64,000 nt of DNA, from the NCBI RefSeq assembly GCF_019320115.1, contig NC_089587.1, positions 103,757,861 to 103,821,860 on the forward strand, read 5' to 3'. The position numbers and the translations under genes are program-made. Shown here piece after piece: positions 24,015-35,322 of the stretch (position 1 is its first letter; each line of letters starts with the position of its first letter). Source of the stretch: Miscanthus floridulus (lineage: Eukaryota; Streptophyta; Magnoliopsida; Poales; Poaceae). Under the pieces are notes generated by a model. It worked only from the letters and a program-made list of their open reading frames with translations, had not been told where the DNA came from and searched no databases.

Positions 24015-24764
24015 ATTATATAACAGAGTTGTTACAATATTGTTCTTGTCTTTCCTCCTTTTTCACTCTCTCCACATATATTGCTCAGTGCCAGCCATAG
24101 TACCAACTAGTTACATGGGCCGAGACCACTTAGGTCTAGTGATGCGCGAGTTGGGCTTGTGGGCGCGTAGGCTCCTTCGAGGCTAATTACTTGCCTCTGC
24201 TGGGTTTTCTTCAGTATCAGGTGTGGTGCTGACATTACTCTCGTTGGTTTGCTCTCTACTACATTTGTTTTTACATTCCATAATTGTGCTTGTTTAGTAG
24301 CTTATGTAGTGTTAGCTCTCTGGTGAGTATAGTAGTTTAGTTGCTTTTCTTGTGTAGCTCACTAGTTCTAGCTCTTGCCTCTAGTAGCTTGTTTGGTTTA
24401 GTTGTATTAGTTAAACTTGCTACAAGACTTGTGTAGGAGGGCTTTCTTTGTGGTGAATAGGCTAGGCAAGTAGTGGCTATTAGTATTATCTTTTGTACCA
24501 ATTAATTAAGTTGTCTAGTGTCTTTGTCAATGTAGAGAAATGTAATAGGCTATTTACCCCATCTAGCCATCTATAGATCCTTTCACCAGGGCACTAACAC
24601 GTCATAGGGCATCATATGGGTGCTCACCTAGGATTTAAGTCTAAAATTAGACACTTAATTCACCCCACTCTTGGGTGCTCCGGGTCCTTCCAACCATAGG
24701 ACTCGCAACTGTCGACCAAAGGGGTATCTTGGGGAGCAGGAGCTAATTTCTAGAAGGTTCAAGG
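24015..24764. other. Unassigned sequence, LTR-tail-like
   Basis: 750 bp between the gypsy LTR and solo LTR D. The stretch near 24640-24700 (TTAATTCACCCCACTCTTGGGTG) resembles the 3' end of some grass copia LTRs. No ORF of note and no partner LTR seen. Confidence 0.35.
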
Positions 24765-24769
24765 ATGGA

Positions 24770-26050
24770 TGGGGCATGGCGTTGTCTATGATGGAGACAT
24801 GTTAGGAGAGAAAGGAGATCTAAGGAGAGATGATGGGTGGCTGATGTGTGGGTCCTCCCGTAGGGTCTAGCTGTCGGCACAAGGGTGTGGAAAGGAGAAA
24901 ACAACAATATTATGAAGTCGTTCGTGGGCTGAAGCCTAGTGGCTTTGCTGATTTGGCCAACTTAAGAGGAAGAGAGGGGAAAAAAGGAAGGAAAGGGAAA
25001 GTGGGCCCGTGGTGTGGGCTTTATGGGCCAAATTATGCTTGAGCATGTGGTTGAACAAAGAAGGACTTTCGTAGAAATAAAATGGTTGTATCATTGTATG
25101 TATAAGATATGATATATGCCAAGTGGGTAAGCTAATGGAAGAATCAGATAAAACACTTATAGAATATTAGATGGAATTATAGGAGAATGTGATGTCCAAA
25201 CAAGTAGTACAACATGGATGCCGCTTGTATGTTGATAGACTGGAAATAGTAATTGCATTTTGTGTAAGATGTTGTAGCACTTAATAGGGAGATGATATGA
25301 CACTTAGTGGGGTATGACACGTGGATAGCTTGCATGTGGAGATTGAAATATAGTTGGGTTTGCTTTTATACGAGATATAGATATAGCTTAAATTTCTAAA
25401 ATATGTTTTCACTAAGTTTGAATTATATTTCGATATTGACCTTGCATATATACTTATTCATGAAGCCAAAATGGACCCAAATCACAGCAGGAAAAATGTA
25501 GCTAACCTGTAAATACGCATAAGTTAGTTTAGAAAGTTAATCTTTAAGAGAGGGAAGAAAGGGGTTACTTAAGGATTAAGGTAGCTTTGGTTTGGATTTG
25601 ATTTTGAGCTCAAATCCAAACATAAGCTCATACAATTTTTAGTTTTTGGAGAGGATTCACCTCGGAAACATGTCTTAAGGCTGGGGTTTAGAAACAAAAC
25701 ATGTCTGAAAGTAGATTTGGTGTAAAATCTTAGTATCTTGTAATAGGTTTTTTTTGGTAAAGACAAAACCGTTCACATAGTTAAGTTAAACATTCACCAG
25801 ATCTTGGTTTATGATTTCGAGAGCAAACAAGGTTGTTTGTTAATCCCAAACAAATAGAAACTGTTTTGAGCACCCTATACTACTCTAGATTGTAAATCAA
25901 AATCCTTTGAAAAGGGTTTTGCTTCACAAAAATATTTTTAAAGCATTTTAATTTGTAAGGAAAGGTTTATGAAATGCTTTCGCGTTAGAAAAGACATAAA
26001 TTGAGTGTGAGCTCAAATTCAACACTTAAATACTTTTATATATTAATTAT

Positions 26051-26123
<73 letters not shown>

Positions 26124-26511
26124 CATAGGTTTAAGCTTGTTTGAACATAGCCTTCCAAAATAGGATTAGAAGTTTTCTAAGACATTTTCCAAATGACTAA
26201 CATTTGCAAGTTTTCTTGCTTCAAGTTCTTCAGTATAGACCAAAACAACTTGGTTCAGAAAGAGTTTGAAAATAATATTAGTCTGAAACAGGTATTGGCT
26301 CAAAATCAAAAGCCTTCCATGATTTTGGTTTTGTCATCACTCTTCTGAAATAATTTTTGAAACAAATATTTTGAGTCAAAATTTTGGAACAAGATAAGGG
26401 AAGTTTGACTTAAGTTGGTTATGATCTAAATGCAAGCATAAGTTCAAAAAAAATGAAGAACTTCATATTTTTACTATATAATAACTTAGCACAAAAGTCT
26501 AGGATGTTACA
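24770..26511 (-). repeat. Solo LTR D
   Basis: 1742-bp block flanked by ATGGA at 24765-24769 and 26512-26516. On the minus strand it begins TGTAACATCCTAGACTTTTG and ends GCCATGCCCCA, giving TG...CA termini. It contains a long (TA)n run at 26053-26122. No coding sequence. TGTAACA starts are common in grass gypsy LTRs, but the family is not assigned. Confidence 0.72.
26053..26122. repeat. (TA)n microsatellite
   Basis: About 35 uninterrupted TA units inside solo LTR D. Confidence 0.97.
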
Positions 26512-26516
26512 ATGGA

Positions 26517-28430
26517 CATAAGAATTCTGAGTGTCTCAAGGGGATCTCCATCCGTGGTAGGAGAGGAAAATGCAGCAAACCATCTCATTGTCGTCCTAGA
26601 GTGTAAGTGGGTCACAAGATGGTCTTATACTAAAATTCAGTTTGGCTAGAAGCAGGGGCGGATTTAGGGAGGGTGCAGGGTGGACTCCATCCCCGCCCCC
26701 CCCCCCCCCCCCCCCCCTACCAACATCAATACAGTAGAGCCCCCCTACAAGTTTTGGACATAGGTGAAGTAGAAGAAAATGAAAAGAGAGGGAGAGAGGG
26801 AGAAGAATAGAAAAAGAAGGAAAAAGAGAAGAGGTGGATGGGCCTCTCCTATGTTATTAGGTTGCATTCGCTACTGATGGAAAATGTTTTTCAATGGACA
26901 AAAAACCCTTATTCATCGTCAACATTTCATTATTGCACGAACCAAATAAACAATTTAGGTTAGGATCACGATTTCACGCTCTTCCCTACCTCGAACCAAC
27001 ATGGAAGCACGGCATATAACTTCTCTTAGCCTTTCCACTAGCTAGATTCTGATCTTATTGCTTTTGTGAGGAGGAGCATTATACTATTTCTACTCACCAT
27101 ACATTAGTTCCTCATGCGATATAGGATCGATCATATACAGGGCAATAGCCTTAATTTTGTTATAGGGGGCTAGGGCATGGTGCAGCGTGCACTGTTGCGA
27201 CAGTTTATTATATGTGAGATCCATTATTAACGAATATCAGCTGGCGCCTTTTGAATTAACAAATAAAACCTGACCCGAAGCTGTTGTCTTTTGCAGGTTA
27301 CCCTAGCATGCGTGCTCCAGTAGTGCAGCTTTGCATATTTTACTTTGGTCTTTGGTCCCTTTTATCTTTGGCGTATGCTCGATGGGTCACTGACATTATG
27401 GGCGCAATTAAATCTGCAGATCAATGCACAGGTCAGGTTCAAATAGGCACGCTGATGTATCGGTTATGGAGTAACCTACGTACTACGTGCAATGTTAACT
27501 ACACACTAGTAGACAAACAAGTGATTTGAAAACACTAAAAGAGCATGATTTGCACACCAGGTTTGAGATTATAAAATCACAGGCTTTTCACTAATATAAA
27601 CAAGCCAACAGGGTAGGTATCTTTAGTCGTCCTGATGACTGCATGCCGTTCCAAATAAAAAGCGAGTGATGGAACATGCGTCCGGTAGACAGATACCACC
27701 GGTACATGTCTTACGCTGCACGCCATTTGAATAATTTTCTACAACACAAAACTTTCTATCCATTATTGGGTACACCTCAAAGGGCATAAAACGTCAAACA
27801 AAATCTTCCCATCACATGCTTACTTTGTTGTAGAGGACATGGCCTAGTCATATGCTACTTTGTGATTTTGAAACAATAGGATTAACATATATGATAAAAA
27901 TATATGATTTATAGGTTTATTAGCTCCTAGAGATGCAAGAAAACAAGTGTGCAAAAAGTCTGGAGAAAAAAATCAAGTCAAAAAAAGCAGAAAAAAACCA
28001 TGAACACCGGAAGGATCGATGGTAGTACAATGATGAACAAAGGCGTGATCGTTGTGTTATTGTGGACGGTCCAGTGATAGAGAAGAAAAAGTGTTGGACA
28101 ATTATCAAATAGTTAAAAGAACAAGGGTTCTCGAATCTACTGAGCAACGGATAGTATGGTAGTAAGTTTAATACATCCGACAATTTGGAATTCATCCAGT
28201 GATGAAAACAGAAGAAATATTGTGTAAACTACAAAATCATATGATCCGTTGATGTACCACACATTTGCAACAAACACAAATGGCATGTCAGAGTTTGCAA
28301 TGGTTAGTTCAACGGCTATCACTCACCGTATGATCTGGTGATACCAAAACTACAGCACCACAACTTTGATGAATGCAATTTATGACAGACTTTGCCAATG
28401 ACTAGTTTTGTAGGAGGTGCTATAAATACC
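26517..28430. other. Unassigned intergenic sequence
   Basis: No gene recognised. At about 26652 the phrase CAGGGGCGGATTTAGGGA looks like a hAT-type terminal repeat, but no matching inverted end was found. A 22-base C run is at 26696-26717. The small open frame 27284-27529 has no recognisable domain and looks fortuitous. Confidence 0.4.
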
Positions 28431-28432
28431 CT

Positions 28433-28541
28433 GTCGTTCCACCAAGCATTTGCAGGGTGTTTTAGTCTATTAAAGCATTAGAACACCCTGTCGTTGAGCT
28501 TTAATAGACTAAAACACCCTGCAAATGCTTGGTGGAACGAC
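28433..28541. repeat. Perfect 44-bp inverted repeat with 21-bp loop (hairpin)
   Basis: Left arm 28433-28476 and right arm 28498-28541 are exact reverse complements over 44 bases; the loop is 28477-28497. The loop repeats part of the arm-side sequence (CACCCTGTCGTT against TACCCTGTCGTT at the left arm). TATAAATA lies just upstream at 28421-28428. It could be a foldback of very recent origin, a hairpin RNA precursor or a template-switch product. No coding content. Confidence 0.9.
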
Positions 28542-28559
28542 TTCATCCTTCTTATGAGA

Positions 28560-29536
28560 GCTTAAAGTTTTTATCTAATGCTTAGGTAGGTGCTTACTGC
28601 ATGATCTATATAGCTTGTTTAGGCTTTACATTGAGAGGCTGTGTGCACCTAGTAATATAATCTTGGGGTGCCAATCCCTTAGAGTCTTAGGTGACTCACC
28701 GGCAATATTGACAACCCTCCAAATTTGGTGCGAAGCGATGGGGACACTATTTACGAGAGACGAGGGGACATCTTCTTTGGGGGAGAAGTTGTATAGCTGA
28801 TGTAATCTTTGTAACTGAGAGAGTTGGCAAACAAGTGGTGATCCTCTTGGTGGTTTGAGGTGCTTGATGTATTTGTTGGTCAGAGCCTGGATGGCGAGCC
28901 CAACACCATGACCATGGCAAGGCTTCGTGGTTGGGATATGATGTCTCTTTTGGAGCTCTAAGTTAGGCAAAGGGTGGTAGCGCTTTATTAGCTACCGATA
29001 CCATTAGATATATCTCATGCCTCAGGAGTTTGCACTTCATCACCTGATCTTTACTTGTTGTATTTATTCTTCCGCTTGTTGTGTGCATTTACCATTCCTT
29101 GAGTCGTTTAATTAGGCTAGTTGATAGGATTGCGATAGGATACAAATCCATATTTGGTGTGTGTGTGTGGTGGGGTGTGGGGGGGGGGGGGGGGGGGGGT
29201 TGAAGTTGAGGCACTAGGTATAAATATATAGAAGAATATCTTGGTAGATAGTTGTTTTTTAGCTAATGTAGAATCAATGTTAGAATCCTAGGTTAGATTT
29301 TTTTTAATAATCCAATTCACCCCTCCGTATCTTGGTTCACAACTGACTTTTGTTAGAGTTTTTGTTCCTTTCATATACAAATGCACGAATACTAAAATTG
29401 GAACACCCATCTCGTGGACTCACACCATTTCTGTTTCTCACAATGCAGCCACGCGACCACTTCACCAAGGATTGAAAACTAGGATAGTCGAGTGATCTTC
29501 TTGGACTATCAGCTTACTGCTGCCAAATGCAATGGC
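28560..29536. other. Unassigned, possible copia LTR remnant
   Basis: No credible gene. A (GT)n stretch is followed by a 21-base G run (29179-29199), then CCAATTCACCCCTCCGTATCTTGG (about 29310-29335), a phrase like the 3' end of grass copia LTRs. Internal domains were not found. Confidence 0.3.
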
Positions 29537-29599
29537 CCCCACTAGTAGAGAACAGACTTTTGATCCAAGGGCTAAACCAGGCTCTAGTCCCGGGAAATA

Positions 29600-29880
29600 T
29601 TACGCCCAGGACTAGAGAGACCTTTAATCCCGGTTGGTGGCTCCAACCGGGACTAAAGGTCCCTGCCCAACGGCTCCTGCGCCAGGCCGTTGTGGCAGGG
29701 GACCTTTAGTCCCGGTTGGAGCTACTAACCGGGACTAAAGGTCGACCTTTACTCCCGGTTGGACTCCCGGTTGGTGGCTCCAACCATGAGTAAATCTCTT
29801 GTCCCGGCTAGTGGCGTGGCCCGGGACTGGAAAGTGACCTTTAGTCCCGGTTGGATCCACCAACCGGGACTAAAGGTCTC
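29600..29880. repeat. Left subterminal repeat array of CACTA 1
   Basis: At least four inverted pairs of the unit ACCTTTAGTCCCGGTTGG / CCAACCGGGACTAAAGGT, with CCCTGCCCAACGG between them. Such arrays bind the DNA-binding transposition protein in En/Spm-type elements (family knowledge). Confidence 0.85.
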
Positions 29881-29882
29881 CC

Positions 29883-31385
29883 CTATAAATCCTGCTGGCG
29901 TCTTCTTCCTCCCCGAGCCCGCCCGAGAGCTTCAGTTCAAATTTAAGCAGTGTTCTTGCTCTTTCTTCATCCATTCTTCGATTCCTCTATCGATTTCTTC
30001 GATTCCTCCGTCGATTCTTCGGTTCTAAAGGTTACCAACTTCATACTCTTATATTTCACCATTGTCTTATCTTATTTTGTTCACTATATATATATGGTTC
30101 TTTATTGTGGTTTTTTCATTTGTAAGCAATTTGAGCTCAAAATCACTTTAAGCTTGTGTATTTACATGAAGGAAGGTTAAAGTAGCTATTAAAAACTAGT
30201 ATTCACCGTTCATTTGTAGCATGCATAGCACACTTCATTGTTTAGAGATATAGTGAATTTTAGAGTTTTTTTTTAATTTTATTTGTTTATAAAATGAGAA
30301 ATTTATAGTGTATTAAAAAATGAGTATAGGGACTAGTGCCTCCGACTGGTATGACAGATGCAATGCAAGGTCGTGCAATAGGAAGCAAATATGTTCTCTT
30401 TTGACGATACACCCGAACAACCGGGCCTGACAGATTTGGTGGTTGAACAGGTCCGTCGGTCGTCGCCATGCGACTGTACGACAAAGAACGGCATCGATCG
30501 ACCATAGTATTTTATTGTCCAGAGTTCGGTCCGGGGTGCAATGCAACGCAATGACAATTGACAATGCGTTGCTAGGTCAAAATATGGTTATTTCTATGGA
30601 CTCCGCGACTAAACATTTTATTTTAACTTTTTATGAAATGAAAAACTTAGAAAATAGTTAAAAAATTATAGAAAATCCGTACTAGTTGAACTTGCGGACC
30701 GTGTTCAGCTCGGCGAGCATATTCTCTGCCGAGCGGTAACGGACATCAAGGAGGAGCTTTGATTTTACGAGGGAGAGCGGCAACGGTCGTGGAAGACCGT
30801 GTTCCCTTCCTCGTAGAATTGGAGCTCTTTCTTGACCAAGTATGGTGCCGTCCGGTGGAGAAATGCTTGCCGAGATGATCACGTAAGCAAGGTCAACTAG
30901 TACGGATGGTTATTTATTGAAACATGTTTTTGAGCTATAAATCCTGCTGGGCGTCTTCTTTCTCCCCGAGCCCGCCCGAGAGCTTAAGTTCAAATTTAAG
31001 CAGTGTTCTTGCTCTTTCTCCATCCATTCTTCGATTCCTCCATCGATTTCTTCGATTCCTCCATCGATTCTTCGGTTCTAAAGGTTACCAACTTCATACT
31101 CTCATGTTTCACCATTGTCTTATCTCATTTTGTTCACTATATATATATGGTTCTTTATTGTGGTTTTTTTTTATTTGTAAGCAATTTGAGCTCAAAATCA
31201 CTTCAAGCTTGCATATTTACATGAAGGAAGGTTAAAGTAGCTATTAAAAACTAGTATTCACCGTTCATTTGTAGCATGCATAGCACACTTCATTGTTTAG
31301 AGATATAGAGAATTTTAGAGTTTTTTTTAATTTTATTTGTTTATAAAATGAGAAATTTATAGTGTATTAAAAAATGAGTATAGAG
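29883..31385 (+). repeat. Direct duplication of the CACTA 5' promoter/leader block
   Basis: Two similar blocks of about 440 bp (about 29883-30325 and 30935-31380). Both begin with CTATAAATCCTGCTGG (a TATA-like start), then CCCGAGCCCGCCCGAGAGCTT, repeated CGATTCTTCG-type motifs, TTCTAAAGGTTACCAAC and GCATGCATAGCACACTTCATTG. The start-to-start distance is about 1052 bp. The DNA between the blocks holds unrelated sequence (30325-30670) and one 233-bp inverted-end module. Confidence 0.85.
30675..30907 (-). repeat. 233-bp module with 15-bp inverted ends, copy a
   Basis: Bounded by ATCCGTACTAGTTGA and TCAACTAGTACGGAT, exact inverse repeats. Nearly the same 233-bp sequence occurs twice in CACTA 3 (60212-60444 and 60691-60923). 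A minus-strand open frame of 67 codons runs through this copy, but it lacks an ATG and is probably fortuitous. It could be a small MITE-like unit or a family-specific internal repeat. Confidence 0.8.
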
Positions 31386-31399
31386 AGTAGATGACAACT

Positions 31400-33060
31400 G
31401 CTTCCGGATTAGTTTACCGGATATGTAGTATATAATATGAATACTGCTACATTTTATATTTTCTTTTTGGCTTTTCTACTAAAGCCACGTGTATTCCAAA
31501 GCTCACAGCCTCTACGTATATGCCGGTATATATATGCCCATTAGGATGAATTTAGTCAACTATTACAAATTAATCTGTTGAGTTTAGATATCACCAGTAA
31601 TATCTCGTTCACATCTTTTCCCCATTCAATTGCAGATATGTTCTCTAAATTGTAACCTCAAAATTCCCACGGCAACATGCGGGGAATTCAACTAGTTATC
31701 ATTAATTGGTTGTCTTGCCTTTCCTGAGGTCAGTTCCAAGGTGGAAATGCACGCATCGAAATCTGAAATACCTGAATCTATATATGTTAAAACTTGTAAT
31801 ATAGACATCCATATTCGTATTAAATGGATGTATTCAAATCCATTTTCAATTATTTTTTCTCTATCCAATTTAGATATGTATTAAAAAAATCTTGTACCAT
31901 CCGTATATATGAAAAATACGGTATTAGGTGAAACTATCTAAAAGTTTCACTAATGACTAATTATTTTTATTTTATAAATACTATTAATATATGCCATTGA
32001 AACTATTCAAAAGTAACGAATACTCATATTAATTTAATATTAATAAGGATATATGAAATTTAATTAGTTATTAGTATATAACTAATGCCATTAAGTTAAT
32101 ATGGATAATTATGTTTTTGCTAAAAAAATATGGATAATTATGTTAATTTGAATAAATAGGAAAAGTATATACAATGTAGTTTTTAATAATTCTCAAAAAA
32201 AAACTTTAAAAGATTGGAACTATTAAAAAATTGTGTCCACGAGTAATTAGTAGCCCGTGTTTTATCTTAAATACTAATAATGAACACATAATTAATGTGA
32301 TTATTGATATATTAATTTATATAGTTAATATGACTATTGTACATTTATTATTGGTCATCTATATGTATAGAGTTTAATATACTTTACCATATTTCGATAT
32401 CTCATTACAAGAATTGTTTCGCTGAAATCATCGGATGGATATTTATAGTTATAGACAACAAAGTTAAATGGATATCTGAATGCGAGTCGGTATCCACAAT
32501 ATCTATCATGTATTATTATCGGTCAATATTCGGATCAATATGTATAAGTATATGGCAAAAAATATGGTAAATAGATATATTCATATCTGATCCGTTTTCA
32601 CACATAAATGTGCCGGATGGGTGATGTCTAGTGGTATTTATTATCCTGCTATGTTAGCATTTTGATGACGTCGAAGAAGAGCCAATGAAGAAAGAGATCA
32701 GAAATGGTTTCTTGTTTGAGAAACTGAGTCTACTTGTGAACAAGGAACATTTTCGCGTTGGGGGCGAGGCTTAATTTGTTTCCATGCCATGGGGAAGGCA
32801 CCAGCCACCAACGACCACTGCCCGCGACCTTTAGCTCGCCACAGAGACCACCCTCTGCACCACACTTGCGCCACCCATTGCCATGCGCCCCCTTCCACGC
32901 AGTGGCCGCATGCACACCACCTGCCGCTCGCCGCATGCCAGGCCACAGATTGAGCTCGGTGACGCTGGTGGCCGTAACGTGAATAGAAGAGAAATATGTG
33001 AATGGGAGAGAATACCACGTGAGGGAGAGTGTGAATGAACGTCTAAAATTTATTAGTGCC
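31400..33060. other. AT-rich unassigned interior of CACTA 1
   Basis: The first 30 bases (to about 31412) match the start of the GRF-domain exon region of CACTA 3 (near 61020); after that similarity stops, suggesting a deletion or insertion. No domain recognised. A GC-rich island at 32770-32990 has open frames on both strands without recognisable content. Confidence 0.4.
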
Positions 33061-33073
33061 CCACATGAAGAAA

Positions 33074-33330
33074 ACACTACGTGAAAAACGGTTTGTAGCA
33101 ACGGGACAAATTTTTTGTAGGAGCGGCTGGTGATGGAGCCGCCCCTACAGTGGAGTGCTCGAGAGCCACGAGACCAGCCGTCTCGACAAATGGAATAGTA
33201 GAGGCGGCTGGTGATACGAGCCGCCCCTACAAATGGGTGGGATTTGTAGGGGTGGCTCACTCACCAGCCATCCCTAGTGTTGCGATTTGTAGGGACGGCT
33301 CAATCACCAGCCACCCCTACAAATACCGTC
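33074..33330 (+). repeat. Orphan CACTA-type end with a second subterminal motif
   Basis: Begins CACTACGTGAAAAACGGTTT and carries inverted units of TGTAGGGGCGGCT / AGCCGCCCCTACAA at 33115-33330. This motif belongs to a different CACTA group from CACTA 1. No matching right end was found, so it is either a truncated nested element or the left end of one whose right end was lost. Confidence 0.6.
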
Positions 33331-33562
33331 GTCGAAACCCGCAGGCTCCAAACCTAGGCTTGGGCCTCACTTTCGCTTGTAGGCCACTGAAACCCGCAGG
33401 CCTGTTAAGGCTGTTAACGATCTAAGCCCTTGATCTGAATCCAACGGCCGAAGTTCATCCCACCAGGAACAAAACTAGCTCCACCCGCCGAACTTCCCAA
33501 AACCTAAGGTTTCATTCTCACTTATCCAACCTCTCGCTCTCTATCTCTCTCACCCGACGGCG

Positions 33563-33566
<4 letters not shown>

Positions 33567-33622
<56 letters not shown>
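33567..33622. repeat. (CT)n microsatellite
   Basis: Uninterrupted CT run of more than 50 bases followed by further CT-rich sequence to about 33690. It lies upstream of the Ulp1-like pseudogene, as in many plant 5' leaders. Confidence 0.95.
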
Positions 33623-33629
<7 letters not shown>

Positions 33630-34977
33630 TCGCCCACCTCTCTCTCTTTGTCTCTCTCTCTCCCTCTGATGCCTACCTCTCTCTCCCTCTCTCGGCGCCG
33701 TGGTGGCGGCGCTCGGGGCGGTGGCACTTGCCCACCTTCCCTCCATGGCGACGACGCATAGGACGGCCCCAACTGGCGGCGGCGCACAGGACGGCCCCAA
33801 CCGGTGTCGGCGGCGTTGCCCTGCCCCGCCTCCAAGGAAGCCAGCCCCTAAGAGGTCCGTCCCGCAAACGAAGCCGTTGCCCTGCCCGCCGGCAAAGAAG
33901 CAGAAAGCAAATACTCATTCAATTATTCCCCAAAAACTATCTTATGAGAAAAGTGAACAGGAATTAAAGGATGCAGTACAAAAAGAAGTGATAGATTTCT
34001 TTGAAGGTGCAAAACAGGCACGATGAGCGAGGGAGAACCCGGAGCCATCATACTTCTTCCTACCTCCAGATCAGCTAAGAAAGAAGTTGGAACAAAAAAA
34101 ACGGGATTCTCTTAAGAGCGCCGCGAAACAACCGATATCGGACTATGACCGCTCTCTCAACAAGTCATATGAGGCGGCGCAAAAAAAGAAGAGAGTAGGG
34201 AAATGTGTTGCACAACTCGAACAACAAACGCAACAATCAATCCCCCCTTGTCGTTCCTGACGAATATGGTTCAAACTTAAACTTAGTGGCGGAGGTAGGC
34301 GGCTATGAGTCATTTCTTCGGTTTTATGAGGAAACTGGTTTGAACCTTGCCGAAGTGCTCGCTGAAGGACCATCTGCTCCGGAAGTGGATCCTTACAAGA
34401 AATTTGTACCAGGCCAGAGTCTATACAACACATAGAAATTAGGTGAACTGGGTACGTAAATGTACCTGCTAAATGGGTGGTACATGTCGGCGTCTGATGC
34501 GGGACAAATCTATCTTTCTGTCGGAATTAGAAACCACCATTACATCCGTGGCAATGACATTATCTATGTCGAGCTTGCAGAATTACACCAACTATGCCAC
34601 CTAGACTCTCTCGGCAAAAGTCTCATTAGCTGCTATTGTCTGTAAGTGTGATTATTTTCTACTATATTCATAATTTCTTTATTATATATTCACAATATAT
34701 ATATTCACAATTTTCATGTATGTAGATATGAGATGACAGAACTTAGAAAGAGAAAGGATAATGATGTTGGGTTCATTGATCTGTATGTCGTATACAAACA
34801 CCCTAACCCCCCGAAGGATTATAAGCCTCAACCTGAGAGAAATCTCATGAATTTCTTGGTGAACCAACGCGACAAGAAGGAGATACTCTTCCCCTACAAC
34901 TTCAAGTGAGTGTTATTATAAGTAATTAATGTCGATCATATATATGGGACATCAATATTTCCTTACTAGCTAGTTAC

Positions 34978-35103
<126 letters not shown>

Positions 35104-35322
35104 TATGCAGCAATCACTGGATATTGATGGTCATCGATATGGCCAATAGGTAGATTGAAAATCTTAGACTCGTTGAGAAAACCGCAAACGGAGTATCAAG
35201 ACATGATAGATATTATACAAGGGTAATTAATTTAGTTTCTCTATAACAACATATATATATAATGGCGCCGATCTCTCAACAATTATTAAAGGTTAAATTA
35301 TTTTTTTTATTTTATTGGGAGC

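Noticed and set aside
26652..26717. hAT transposon end CAGGGGCGGATTTAG.
   Set aside because: No inverted partner end or 8-bp duplication was found, so only the phrase is recorded.
27284..27529. 81-codon ORF that begins near a TTTTGCAG acceptor-like site.
   Set aside because: No domain, no neighbouring exon and no supporting signals.
30682..30882. 67-codon frame in the 233-bp module as a real gene.
   Set aside because: It lacks an ATG, and the third copy breaks the frame; kept only as a finding about the module.
33522..33800. Arg/Glu-repeat ORF on the minus strand.
   Set aside because: Translation of the (CT)n tract.
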